In this document: positions 43,538-51,771 of the stretch, piece after piece | Position numbering within the stretch: position 1 is the first letter of the stretch | Layout of the letters: each line of letters starts with the position of its first letter | Assembly (NCBI GenBank): GCA_003250475.1 | Contig: QKGI01000091.1 | Location: 1 to 51,771, forward strand | DNA from: Bacteroidota bacterium | GTDB lineage: Bacteria; Bacteroidota; Bacteroidia; Bacteroidales; VadinHA17 | Reading direction: 5' to 3' | Length of the DNA: 51,771 nt | Notes under the pieces: model-generated | The model's database searches: none | Seen by the model: only the letters and a program-made list of their open reading frames with translations | What the model was told of the DNA's origin: nothing | Made by a program: the position numbers and the translations under genes

Positions 43538-46291
43538 ATGCTTTCAAGTTCAATTCAAAATCACAATCCGGGAGGTCTCCGCATCTGGCTTGGTTTCCTG
43601 CTTTTATCGTTGATGGTGATCTCATGTGAGGATCAGCCTGTTGACAGGGCTTACCCGAGGGTAAGGACACTTGCTGTCACAGGTATTACTGAAGAAGGGG
43701 CAACATTCACAGGCGATGTCTATGATTTAGGCGATTCACCAATAACAGAACATGGATTTGCCTGGTCTCTTTTTAGACCTGATATTAATGAGTCAGAAAG
43801 AATATTCCTTGGCCCATATGGTGACACCGGCACCTTCAGGACGGAAATATCTACAACTCTGCTGACGGATGAAATATATAAGGTCAGAGCTTTTGTTGTG
43901 GCAGGTGAATATACTGTATACGGTGAGGAGCTCACTTTCACAAGTCTTGGCAGTTCCGGACCGGTAATCACCGGTTTTAGCCCTAAAACGGTTGAGATCA
44001 ATGATACTGTTGTCGTAACCGGCAGGAACTTCAGCTGGATCGCAAATACAGCATTTATAGGTGACATACAGACACCCGGTATACCTGTTACAGACACTGT
44101 ATTGAAGCTCAAGGTGCCCAGAAACATTACAACCAGGGAAAACCTTATTTCTGTTGAGATTGCCGGTAACAGAACTACATATACAGCAGAGAAGCTTGTC
44201 ATAAATTACCCTATGATTGCATCCTTTTCACCTCCGCAGGCTTATTGGGGTGATACTTTGACCGTAGATATTGCGTATTTAAAGAGTTACGATTTTTTAA
44301 GTATTTCAGTTAACAATATTATTGTTACCCCGATCGAACCTTATGATGGCAGCAGGGTAAGGATTAATGTGCCTGCAACACTGGAAGCATTGGAATCGTA
44401 TATTGCTGTTGGAATCCCGGGATTTAAATTAATATCTCAATCTCCTTTCACCCTGTTACCTCCTGTGATTGACAGCATTTCACCCCTCTGGGGAGACCTG
44501 TCATCAACTGTCACCCTGTACGGGCACTTTAACCCGAACCTGACCGGGACCTCAGTGAAATTTGGAGATATGGCAGCAACAATCCTATCCCTTTCGAAAG
44601 ACTCTGTAAAAGTACAGGTTCCTTCCACATTACCGGCTGCCAGTAATCTTGTGTATGTGTACGGACCATTTCAATGTATTTCTCCCCAGCAATATTCAAT
44701 CTATCCGCCGGAGATCATTTCTGTTTCTCCCATGTCAGATTATGCCGGTGGGATTGTGACAATAACCGGCAATAACTTCAATCCTAATTCTACTTCCGTC
44801 AGGTTTAATGATTTAACCAGCAAGATAATCTCGGTAAATAATAATGAGGTAAAGTGTTATGTCCCCGGTGGATATAATGGCAACGCAGTAATCACATTGT
44901 TGTCCGGAGGCGAAGAGGTTGTTTATCCGGAATCATTTGTGATGACAAACCCGGTTGTGACATCATTCTATCCTGCAGAAGGGACAATCGGCGACACCAT
45001 AACCATGATATGCAAGGATTACATACCCGGCACAGGCTTTGTTTTATCGCCAACTATGGGAACAGCGGGGTACTCTCTTACCCTGGTAAGCGCAGTTAAT
45101 AACACAGTAAAGGCTGTCCTCGGCAACTACAATACAACATCAGGCTACTTCGGTGCCACAGTCTCACGCAATTCAATATCATCTATTATTTCAAATGAGC
45201 AGGTTTTCCGACTGGAAAACAGTCCTGAGATAACCTCCATCTACCCCTTGTCCGGTACCGGAGGAACGGAGGTAACCATAACCGGATCAAATTTCAGTGC
45301 CGTGCCGCAGTATAACAGTGTTGTCATCAATGGAATAAATGCAACGATAACCTACTCAGACAGGAATGAAATCAGGTTTATCGTTCCTTCAATGGCTTAT
45401 TCAGGTGATTTCGCTGTAACTGTTTATGTAGGTAGTATTTATGTTATTTCTGCCGAGAAATTCACCTATTATTCTCCCTGGTCCACCCTTCCTAATTTAC
45501 CATTTACCTGTTATTATGGTGTTGCCATGAAATTTGGTGATGAGGTAATTGTCGCACACGGATCATCTTTATCAAAGTCGTTATACAGGTTTGATCAGAC
45601 TTCGGGTACCCTCACAAGTCTTAATGGTCAGGTCTATACTTTCCCTTCTGTCTTTCCGGCAGTAGTTGTAAAGGCAAATAAAGCTTACCTGTTCGGATTA
45701 AGTAACGGACAGTCCCGATTCTATACTTTCGATTATGGTTCCCTGACTGTGGATGTGGTATCAGACTATCCGGGTGCACCTTACGGTGACCAGATAATGC
45801 TTGACGGGGATACTGTCTTATATATGGGAGGAGGTTACTCTTCCGGGGTAGGTTATAGCAAGCAATTCTGGAAGTACAGTCTTGCATCCGGTAAATGGAC
45901 AAGGTTGAATGATTTGCCCGGTAATTCATGTCATACCAATGAGTTTACGGTAAACAGCAGAAACTTTGTGGTTTTCAATAATAACTCAACTTCTGAATAT
46001 GATCCGGTAAATGATAGCTGGATGCCGCGTGCCCAGTATACGGGATATTGGTGCAGGTTCAAGGTTGCCGTGGAGTGCGGAGGTAAAGTTTATATGGGTT
46101 ATGGAGATTATTCTCCCGAGTCATCCCTTAACAGGTATGATCCTGAGATGGATGAGTGGGTCAATCTTGGAAGCGGTGGCCCTCCACGACTTAGTTACTA
46201 CCTTAATTTTTCATCTGAAGGTAAGATCTTTATCGGGGGAGGCTATGGGGCTTCAGCAATGTATAAGTACGACCCCGATTATGGTCAGTAG
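43538..46291 (+). CDS. TIG/IPT-repeat and Kelch-repeat surface lipoprotein
   Basis: This 917-residue protein has a lipobox MVISC with Cys30, followed by EDQ. Domains in order: a fibronectin-like region (about 38-140, EGATFTGDVYD, ITEHGFAWS); six TIG/IPT Ig-like repeats of about 80-90 residues (about 143-645), each opening with a P-x-I-x-S-x-S/Y-P motif such as PVITGFSP or PEITSIYP; and a C-terminal Kelch-like propeller (about 648-917) with repeated LYRFD, STSEYDPVNDSW and LNRYDPEMDEW motifs. It is probably a surface-exposed binding protein; the ligand is unknown. It precedes two DUF3857 genes by 26 nt. Confidence 0.82.
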   Translation: MLSSSIQNHNPGGLRIWLGFLLLSLMVISCEDQPVDRAYPRVRTLAVTGITEEGATFTGDVYDLGDSPITEHGFAWSLFRPDINESERIFLGPYGDTGTFRTEISTTLLTDEIYKVRAFVVAGEYTVYGEELTFTSLGSSGPVITGFSPKTVEINDTVVVTGRNFSWIANTAFIGDIQTPGIPVTDTVLKLKVPRNITTRENLISVEIAGNRTTYTAEKLVINYPMIASFSPPQAYWGDTLTVDIAYLKSYDFLSISVNNIIVTPIEPYDGSRVRINVPATLEALESYIAVGIPGFKLISQSPFTLLPPVIDSISPLWGDLSSTVTLYGHFNPNLTGTSVKFGDMAATILSLSKDSVKVQVPSTLPAASNLVYVYGPFQCISPQQYSIYPPEIISVSPMSDYAGGIVTITGNNFNPNSTSVRFNDLTSKIISVNNNEVKCYVPGGYNGNAVITLLSGGEEVVYPESFVMTNPVVTSFYPAEGTIGDTITMICKDYIPGTGFVLSPTMGTAGYSLTLVSAVNNTVKAVLGNYNTTSGYFGATVSRNSISSIISNEQVFRLENSPEITSIYPLSGTGGTEVTITGSNFSAVPQYNSVVINGINATITYSDRNEIRFIVPSMAYSGDFAVTVYVGSIYVISAEKFTYYSPWSTLPNLPFTCYYGVAMKFGDEVIVAHGSSLSKSLYRFDQTSGTLTSLNGQVYTFPSVFPAVVVKANKAYLFGLSNGQSRFYTFDYGSLTVDVVSDYPGAPYGDQIMLDGDTVLYMGGGYSSGVGYSKQFWKYSLASGKWTRLNDLPGNSCHTNEFTVNSRNFVVFNNNSTSEYDPVNDSWMPRAQYTGYWCRFKVAVECGGKVYMGYGDYSPESSLNRYDPEMDEWVNLGSGGPPRLSYYLNFSSEGKIFIGGGYGASAMYKYDPDYGQ

Positions 46292-46317
46292 TCCTGCAAT
46301 AAGCAATAATTAAAGAA

Positions 46318-48276
46318 ATGAGACTTTTAACCAATCATGTCATTACTGCTCTTGCAGCTTTTCTGCTATGCTGCGGAGCATCCGCCCAGATAAGGGAGAT
46401 CACCTTCGGGGATATTCCTGAAGAAGATCTTGCGATGACAGAGTATGCTGACGATCCCTCAGCGGATGCTGTTATCCTTGAGAACTATGCACAGGTGAGA
46501 ATGCGGGCCGGTGAGAAAATAGTCGTGGATATTGACTGTCATATAAGGATCAAGATACTTAATATCGACGGGCTCGATTATGCAAATGTCGAGCTGCCTT
46601 ATGGGAGCAGTGAAAAGTTAACCGGAGTAAAGGCAGCGTCTTATAATATCGAAGATGGTAATATAGTGACAAGCGCAGTGGACAGGAAAGGCATCTTCTA
46701 TGATAAAAGCAGCCGGTACAGGAGCACTGTCCGCTTCTCCATCCCCAACGTAAGGGCAGGATCAGTTATTGAATACAAGTATTCGATTGAGAGCCCTGAT
46801 TTCTTTTCCCTGTACACCCTCGATTTCCAGCAGGATGTGCCGGTCAGAAAGTGCAGTTTCACTGTGGAGTTCCCGGGTTATTTTGAATATAAGTTCGTTC
46901 CCAGTGGCGACCTGAGAAAGGTCAGGTTTTCACAGTCTGAAACAAATGTGATCTTCGGCAACAGCATCGTAAAAGGATTCTCCGGCAAATGGACCGCCTT
47001 CAATATGCCCGCATACAGGGAGGAACCTTTCAGTACAGGATCAGAGGATTACTATGCACGCCTCGGCTTCGAACTGTCGAAAATTGACATACCCGGATAC
47101 TATTTTGAAGACGTGTCACCCACCTATCCGAAACTGTCAGAAAAACTACTTGAACGTACTGACTTCGGCGGATATCTTTCAAGTGCTTCTGCCGTCAAAG
47201 GTAAAGCAGACGAGATGAAGGCTGAAGGTGGATCTGACACGGACATTCTACGGCGTATTTATACATATGTTACAAACTATATGATATGGAACGGGTATGA
47301 TGATTTTACCTCCTCAGCCGGTATGAGCAGGATCCTGTCAAATGCCAGGGGAAATGCTGCTGACATCAACCTGATGCTGATAGCAATGCTCAGACACGCA
47401 GGTATCCCCGCGGATCCGGTCATCCTCAGTACACGTGATAACGGGCATTTAAACACCTTTTTCGCTATCATCCAGAGATTCGATTATGTAGTTGCCTGGG
47501 TAAGAGCTGACGGAGAACAGTATATTGTTGATGCCACCGACCCTCTCAGACCCTTTAACATGCTGCCTTTCCAGTGTCTCAACGGCCAGGGATGGGTGGT
47601 AAACAAGTCGGCAGGACAATGGATAAACTTAAGGAATGAAGAACGGAACAGAGAGTCAATGCATTTTGAGATGGTGCTCTCAGGGGATGGTTCTTTAAGT
47701 GGCACGGCAAATAACTCATATGAAAGCTATGATGCATGGGTGGTCAGGAAAGTTTGCAGGCTTGAGGGCACCGAAGCTTATGCCGATCTTATGCGTTCCA
47801 TTTATTCCAGTTGGAAGATTCACAATATTGAGTTGGCCGACCTGGACGAACTTGAGAAGCCGGTCACTGAAAGAATAGACCTGTCTATTCCATATGCGTC
47901 TGAGACAGGTGATGGGATAATGTACCTTAACCCGGCAATCTGGAACCATGACAACTCCAACGAATACTATGCTGACGAACGCCATTCACCGGTTGACCTA
48001 GGATGCCCTTCAGGTAACAAATACTCATGCGAAATCACCATTCCCGAAGGCTGGGTTGTCTCAGAAATGCCGCAATCGGTCAACCTGGTTATGGAAGGCG
48101 GTGGCGGGGAATTCAGATATATTATCACTTCCGAAGACAGGAAGATCATACTTGAAACAGAGATTAAATACACAACATTCACCTTCCCGCCTGAAAGATA
48201 TTACGCCCTGCGTAACTTCCGCTCAAATATCATCCGGAAGCAATCAGAAGTCGTTGTTTTAAGAAAGAAAATCTGA
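46318..48276 (+). CDS. DUF3857 protein with degenerate transglutaminase-like domain
   Basis: This 652-residue protein has a signal peptide (ending about CCGASA-Q). The N-terminal DUF3857 domain includes RSTVRFSIPNVRAGSVIEYKYSI. The transglutaminase-like fold that follows (GNAADINLMLIAMLRHAGIPA) has lost two of its three catalytic residues: Ala347 stands where Cys is expected and Tyr390 where His is expected, while Asp405 remains. Comparison with the next gene, which keeps Cys and His, fixes the positions. A non-catalytic binding or scaffold role is inferred. It lies 4 nt before its paralog. Confidence 0.82.
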   Translation: MRLLTNHVITALAAFLLCCGASAQIREITFGDIPEEDLAMTEYADDPSADAVILENYAQVRMRAGEKIVVDIDCHIRIKILNIDGLDYANVELPYGSSEKLTGVKAASYNIEDGNIVTSAVDRKGIFYDKSSRYRSTVRFSIPNVRAGSVIEYKYSIESPDFFSLYTLDFQQDVPVRKCSFTVEFPGYFEYKFVPSGDLRKVRFSQSETNVIFGNSIVKGFSGKWTAFNMPAYREEPFSTGSEDYYARLGFELSKIDIPGYYFEDVSPTYPKLSEKLLERTDFGGYLSSASAVKGKADEMKAEGGSDTDILRRIYTYVTNYMIWNGYDDFTSSAGMSRILSNARGNAADINLMLIAMLRHAGIPADPVILSTRDNGHLNTFFAIIQRFDYVVAWVRADGEQYIVDATDPLRPFNMLPFQCLNGQGWVVNKSAGQWINLRNEERNRESMHFEMVLSGDGSLSGTANNSYESYDAWVVRKVCRLEGTEAYADLMRSIYSSWKIHNIELADLDELEKPVTERIDLSIPYASETGDGIMYLNPAIWNHDNSNEYYADERHSPVDLGCPSGNKYSCEITIPEGWVVSEMPQSVNLVMEGGGGEFRYIITSEDRKIILETEIKYTTFTFPPERYYALRNFRSNIIRKQSEVVVLRKKI

Positions 48277-48280
48277 ACTG

Positions 48281-50155
48281 ATGAAAACGATGCGCCTGTT
48301 ATTTATTTTCATGCTGACTCTGGCAATTCCGGTTAAAACCTATGCTTACAAGCTGGATGTAGATTCCATCCCGCTTGACCTCCGTGAGAATGCCATAGCT
48401 GTAGTAAGAAGTGACCAGATGGTCTATACTGTTGAATCATCAGGTAAAGCCAGGGCCAGCCATAAGTGGGTTGTTACGCTGATGAATGAAAATGCTGCAT
48501 GGCTGCGTCTTTACGAAATATACTATGACAGGTTCAGGAGTGTTCAGAACGTAAAGGCTGCAGTATATGATGCCAATGGCAAATTCATCGAATCCGTTCC
48601 GCAATCAAGAATGATGGATGTCAGCGAGGGAGAGGGGTTCATCTCTGATGCCAGGGTTAAGAGAATATTGTTTCCGGTCAACAGATATCCATTTACAATT
48701 GAGGTCTCATACGATATTAATATCAATGGTTTACTTAACCTGCCGCGGTGGGACTTTCATCCCAATCCCACCCTTTCTGTTGAAGAATCGTCAGTTCAAT
48801 ATATAATACCCGGCACAATCCCGTTCAGGTACAAAGAGTACTACATGCACTCTGCAGGTGATAGCGTCAGCCTGGGAGACAATAATATATTTACCTGGAG
48901 TGAACGGGGTATTCCTGCCATTAAGAAATGGTATTTTTCTCCTCTTGACTATGCACGAAGGCCAGTGTTACTGGCTGCCATTGACGATTTCGAATTCGGC
49001 GGCATAAAAGGAAGTATGCGCTCATGGCAGAGTTATGGATTATGGGCTGCCGAATTGAACAGCGGTCTTGACCAGCTGAGTGATAAGGAGAAAAAGCGTG
49101 TGGCAGACCTTACAGGTCAACTTACGGATGACAGGGAAAAAGCAAGAGTGCTTTTTGAGTATATGCAGTCGCATACACGCTACGCATCGATCCAGCTTGG
49201 GATCGGTGGCTATAAACCTGCCCCTGCAATGGAGGTAGGGGAGAAAGGGTTTGGCGACTGCAAGGGTTTGACAAACTATATGAGCGCATTGTTAAAGGAG
49301 GCCGGTATAACATCTTATTATACACTTGTCAGGTCAGGGGAGAATCGTAATATTTTACCCTCTTTTGTTAGTGACCAGTTTGATCACATCATCCTGTGTG
49401 TTCCCCTTAAGAGTGATACTGTCTGGCTGGAATGCACCAACCAGACCATCCCGTTTAACTACCTGGGCAGGTTTACATCTGATCGTTATGTGTTGCTGGT
49501 CACCCCTGAAGGAGGCAAACTGGTGCGAACACCATCATTCAAAAACAGTCTGATGGCAACCATCGGGATTGTTGAGCTGGGCAGGAGAGAGCCCTCGAAA
49601 GCCTCTCTGACAATGACTGCTACAGGATCAGGCTACGATGACAACGGCATATTTGAGCGTAAAGATGCATCAGAGATTAAAAGAATACTTAACAGCAACC
49701 TTGAATTGGGCACCTTCAGCACAGATACTGTATCATATGAAGAGATACGTCATGGTGACCCTGTCTCAATCCTCTCCTATACACTCACTATGTCTGATTT
49801 CACAGTAACTGCCGGGACAAAGGTGCATTTCAGGCCATGCATGCATCCGTTTGAATATCAGCCGTTCGATACAATATCAGTGAGAGCCTATGAAATGCCT
49901 GCAGTAGTAGATTCAATTCTTTACAGGTTGCCGGCCGGGTATAAACCGGAATATGTCCCTGAGAAGATAAGTACTGAGGGTCCGTATGGAGTTTACAGTT
50001 ATGAGATAAGCATGGTTAATGAAAGCCTTCTCCTGTTTACCAGGCAGATGAAGATCAACCGGGGTATCTATGAAGGAGACAGAGCCAGGGAGTTTTTCGC
50101 CTTTCTTAACATGGCAGCAAAAAATGATCACCGCAGGTTGTATCTCTCAAGGTAA
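48281..50155 (+). CDS. DUF3857 transglutaminase-like protein, catalytic residues intact
   Basis: This 624-residue secreted protein has a signal peptide (MKTMRLLFIFMLTLAIPVKTYA), an N-terminal DUF3857 domain (HKWVVTLMNENAAWLRLYEIYYD) and a transglutaminase-like core with Cys327 (GFGDCKGLTNYMSALLKEAGI), His369 (FDHIIL) and Glu384 (WLECTN) in place of the usual Asp. A C-terminal beta-rich DUF3858-like domain follows. Members are presumed cysteine peptidases or amide-bond enzymes of the periplasm or surface; no substrate is known. Probably an operon with the preceding genes. Confidence 0.84.
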   Translation: MKTMRLLFIFMLTLAIPVKTYAYKLDVDSIPLDLRENAIAVVRSDQMVYTVESSGKARASHKWVVTLMNENAAWLRLYEIYYDRFRSVQNVKAAVYDANGKFIESVPQSRMMDVSEGEGFISDARVKRILFPVNRYPFTIEVSYDININGLLNLPRWDFHPNPTLSVEESSVQYIIPGTIPFRYKEYYMHSAGDSVSLGDNNIFTWSERGIPAIKKWYFSPLDYARRPVLLAAIDDFEFGGIKGSMRSWQSYGLWAAELNSGLDQLSDKEKKRVADLTGQLTDDREKARVLFEYMQSHTRYASIQLGIGGYKPAPAMEVGEKGFGDCKGLTNYMSALLKEAGITSYYTLVRSGENRNILPSFVSDQFDHIILCVPLKSDTVWLECTNQTIPFNYLGRFTSDRYVLLVTPEGGKLVRTPSFKNSLMATIGIVELGRREPSKASLTMTATGSGYDDNGIFERKDASEIKRILNSNLELGTFSTDTVSYEEIRHGDPVSILSYTLTMSDFTVTAGTKVHFRPCMHPFEYQPFDTISVRAYEMPAVVDSILYRLPAGYKPEYVPEKISTEGPYGVYSYEISMVNESLLLFTRQMKINRGIYEGDRAREFFAFLNMAAKNDHRRLYLSR

Positions 50156-50157
50156 AA

Positions 50158-51075
50158 TCACTGACTGACAGGCGTCTTCCGGCAGTTGGCCGCCTTTATG
50201 CTGACATTGAGTTCAAAACCTACAAGCAGGGCTACCGAATTCAGATAGAGCCATATCAGGATCACCATCAATGATCCTATTGAGCCGTACAGTTTATTGT
50301 ACTGGCCGAAATTATTCACATATGCAGAGAAACCAAGGGAAGTAATAATAAAGAGTGAGGTAGCTACAATTGACCCGGGAGATATATAACGGAAGTCCTT
50401 TTTTCTGGCGGGGACCATATAGTAAAGTGTCGAGATGGCGAAGAAGAGCATTATGATCGTCAGTATCCATTTTACTATCATTATGACCCAGAAAACAATA
50501 TTCATCTTCAGGACGCCCAGTTCAACAAGCCTGTTAACCACGGAGCGACTGAGGATGATAAGCATGCTTGAGGCGGAGAACATTATGAGTATGAAAACCA
50601 GCAGGAAGACAGCAATTTTCCTCTGCTGGAGCCACGACCGGCTCTCGAAGTCGTGAACCGACACATTGAATGCATGCATAAGAGCATGGATACCATTCGT
50701 TGAGAATATGATGGTGGCGAAGAGCATTACCACAAGCAGTGTTCCGCTTTTGTTGGTGATGACATCCACGATGGTGTTCTCCAGGTAGTTGTATGCCGTC
50801 ATGGGAAGGAAGCTCTCAAAGAGCCGCACCAGTTCGGTCTGAAAGTTGGGAATCGGGATAAAGGGGATCAGGGTGAAGAGAAAGATTGTTGCCGGCAACA
50901 GGGCCATCAACAGGTTAAAGGCGATGGAGGAGGCCCTGGTAACCAGTACTCCCCGCCCGAAGAGCCCTTTGACGATGAGTTTCCCGACAAGCTCCAGTGG
51001 TGCCCCGTCGAACCCGGGCAGTACGGCTTTCCCTATCCCTTTTATCTTGGCAACAAATGATTTCCAGAGGTTCAT
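50158..51075 (-). CDS. YihY/UPF0761 family inner-membrane protein
   Basis: This 305-residue polytopic protein has about six membrane segments and the YihY/BrkB family pattern: TRASSIAFNLLMALLPATIFLFTLIPFIP, then FATIIFSTNGIHALMHAFN, then GSIGSLMVILIWLYLNSVALLVGFELN, each given here in part. Earlier annotation as ribonuclease BN is considered wrong for this family; its function is unknown. It starts 9 nt after nadC on the same strand, so the two may be co-transcribed. Convergent with the DUF3857 gene with a 2-nt gap. Confidence 0.88.
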   Translation of the reverse strand: MNLWKSFVAKIKGIGKAVLPGFDGAPLELVGKLIVKGLFGRGVLVTRASSIAFNLLMALLPATIFLFTLIPFIPIPNFQTELVRLFESFLPMTAYNYLENTIVDVITNKSGTLLVVMLFATIIFSTNGIHALMHAFNVSVHDFESRSWLQQRKIAVFLLVFILIMFSASSMLIILSRSVVNRLVELGVLKMNIVFWVIMIVKWILTIIMLFFAISTLYYMVPARKKDFRYISPGSIVATSLFIITSLGFSAYVNNFGQYNKLYGSIGSLMVILIWLYLNSVALLVGFELNVSIKAANCRKTPVSQ

Positions 51076-51084
51076 AATAATATT

Positions 51085-51771
51085 TCAATAGGCTTTCAGG
51101 CTCATATCCAGGCTTTTTATATGATGGGTCAGAGCCCCTATTGAAATGAAGTCGACGCCACACAGGGCATAATCCCTCACATTGGCAAGAGTGATACCTC
51201 CTGACGACTCGGTCTCCGCCATGTCCCCGATAATAGCCACAGCCTTCCTGGTATCTTTAATATTAAAATTGTCAAGCATGATACGGTCGACACCGCCGGC
51301 GGAAAGTATCTCAGTAACCTCCTGAATATTCCTGGCCTCAACCTCTATCTTAAGATTGAGCCCATGATCAGCAAGGTATTTCTTTGTCCTGCTCACTGCT
51401 GCGCTTATACCCCCGGCATAATCAATGTGGTTATCCTTAAGCATGATCATATCATAAAGTCCCATCCGGTGGTTTACTCCGCCACCGGCACGTACAGCCT
51501 CCTTTTCCAGTACTCTCATGCCCGGTGTGGTCTTGCGGGTATCAGTGATCTGCGCTTTTGTACCTTTTATCTTTTCAACATAGGCGGCTGTGGTGGTAGC
51601 GATACCGCTCATGCGCTGCATAATATTGAGTACCAGACGCTCAGCCTGCAGTATTGAACGTACGTTACCCCCGACAGTCAGAGCGATGTCACCATACGCA
51701 ACGATGCTGCCATCAGTAAGCAGCAGATCTGTTGTCAATGATGAGTCCGTGACACTGAACACCTCACGGGC
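51085..51771 (-). CDS. nadC: Nicotinate-nucleotide pyrophosphorylase NadC, 5' truncated
   Basis: The frame runs through the right edge of the window, leaving about 228 C-terminal residues of the usual ~280. QAERLVLNIMQRMSGIAT, TDTRKTTPGMRVLEKEAVRAGGG, NHRMGLYDMIMLKDNHI and the late VDFISIGALTHH are quinolinate phosphoribosyltransferase signatures. NadC converts quinolinate and PRPP to nicotinate mononucleotide in NAD synthesis. The true start lies outside; a GTG at 51762 is internal. Confidence 0.95.
   Translation of the reverse strand, partial: AREVFSVTDSSLTTDLLLTDGSIVAYGDIALTVGGNVRSILQAERLVLNIMQRMSGIATTTAAYVEKIKGTKAQITDTRKTTPGMRVLEKEAVRAGGGVNHRMGLYDMIMLKDNHIDYAGGISAAVSRTKKYLADHGLNLKIEVEARNIQEVTEILSAGGVDRIMLDNFNIKDTRKAVAIIGDMAETESSGGITLANVRDYALCGVDFISIGALTHHIKSLDMSLKAY

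Overview
The window is a stretch of chromosome from a member of the Bacteroidota, most likely Bacteroidales or a close relative. The signs are a type IX secretion C-terminal sorting domain, a glycine-lipid acyltransferase pair, a Bacteroidota-type porin/MltF pair, DUF3857 proteins, Bacteroidota-style FtsL/FtsQ, TAnnTTTG promoter boxes in front of many genes, and start codons without Shine-Dalgarno sequences. No phage, insertion sequence, CRISPR array, rRNA or tRNA gene was recognised.

Layout. (1) 1-9.5 kb is a housekeeping mix: the 3' end of a secreted Ig-repeat protein, a PflX-like radical SAM protein, miaB, yebC, a SPOR-like secreted protein coupled to a PurF-like amidotransferase, and glsA-glsB. 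These are separated by unusual short tandem repeats. (2) 9.8-25.1 kb is a dense 13-gene division and cell wall (dcw) cluster: mraZ-rsmH-ftsL-ftsI-murE-mraY-murD-ftsW-murG-murC-ftsQ-ftsA-ftsZ. Four 10-bp-spaced MraZ boxes precede it and a strong terminator ends it. Most junctions overlap, so it probably works as one transcription and translation unit that makes lipid II and builds the divisome. (3) 25.2-28.9 kb holds an outer-membrane porin-like protein and lytic transglycosylase MltF. (4) 29-32.3 kb holds gatE-gatD, the archaeal-type tRNA-dependent amidotransferase for Gln-tRNA(Gln), which is unexpected in a bacterium. (5) 32.5-42.1 kb holds a LolC/E-like permease, a NamZ-type muramidase lipoprotein, an aminotransferase, valS, an uncharacterised lipoprotein and glnA. 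(6) 42.2-51.8 kb holds an outer-membrane beta-barrel protein, a TIG/Kelch lipoprotein followed by two DUF3857/transglutaminase-like proteins (one with its catalytic residues lost), a YihY-family membrane protein and the 3' part of nadC.

Points most worth a second look are the GatDE pair, a family of composite 7-8 bp tandem repeats at four intergenic sites, a 7-bp tandem repeat built into a promoter, and promoters whose -7 box lies only 4-10 nt from the start codon, implying leaderless or nearly leaderless mRNAs.

All calls come from reading the sequence and the conceptual translations. No database search or alignment was run.
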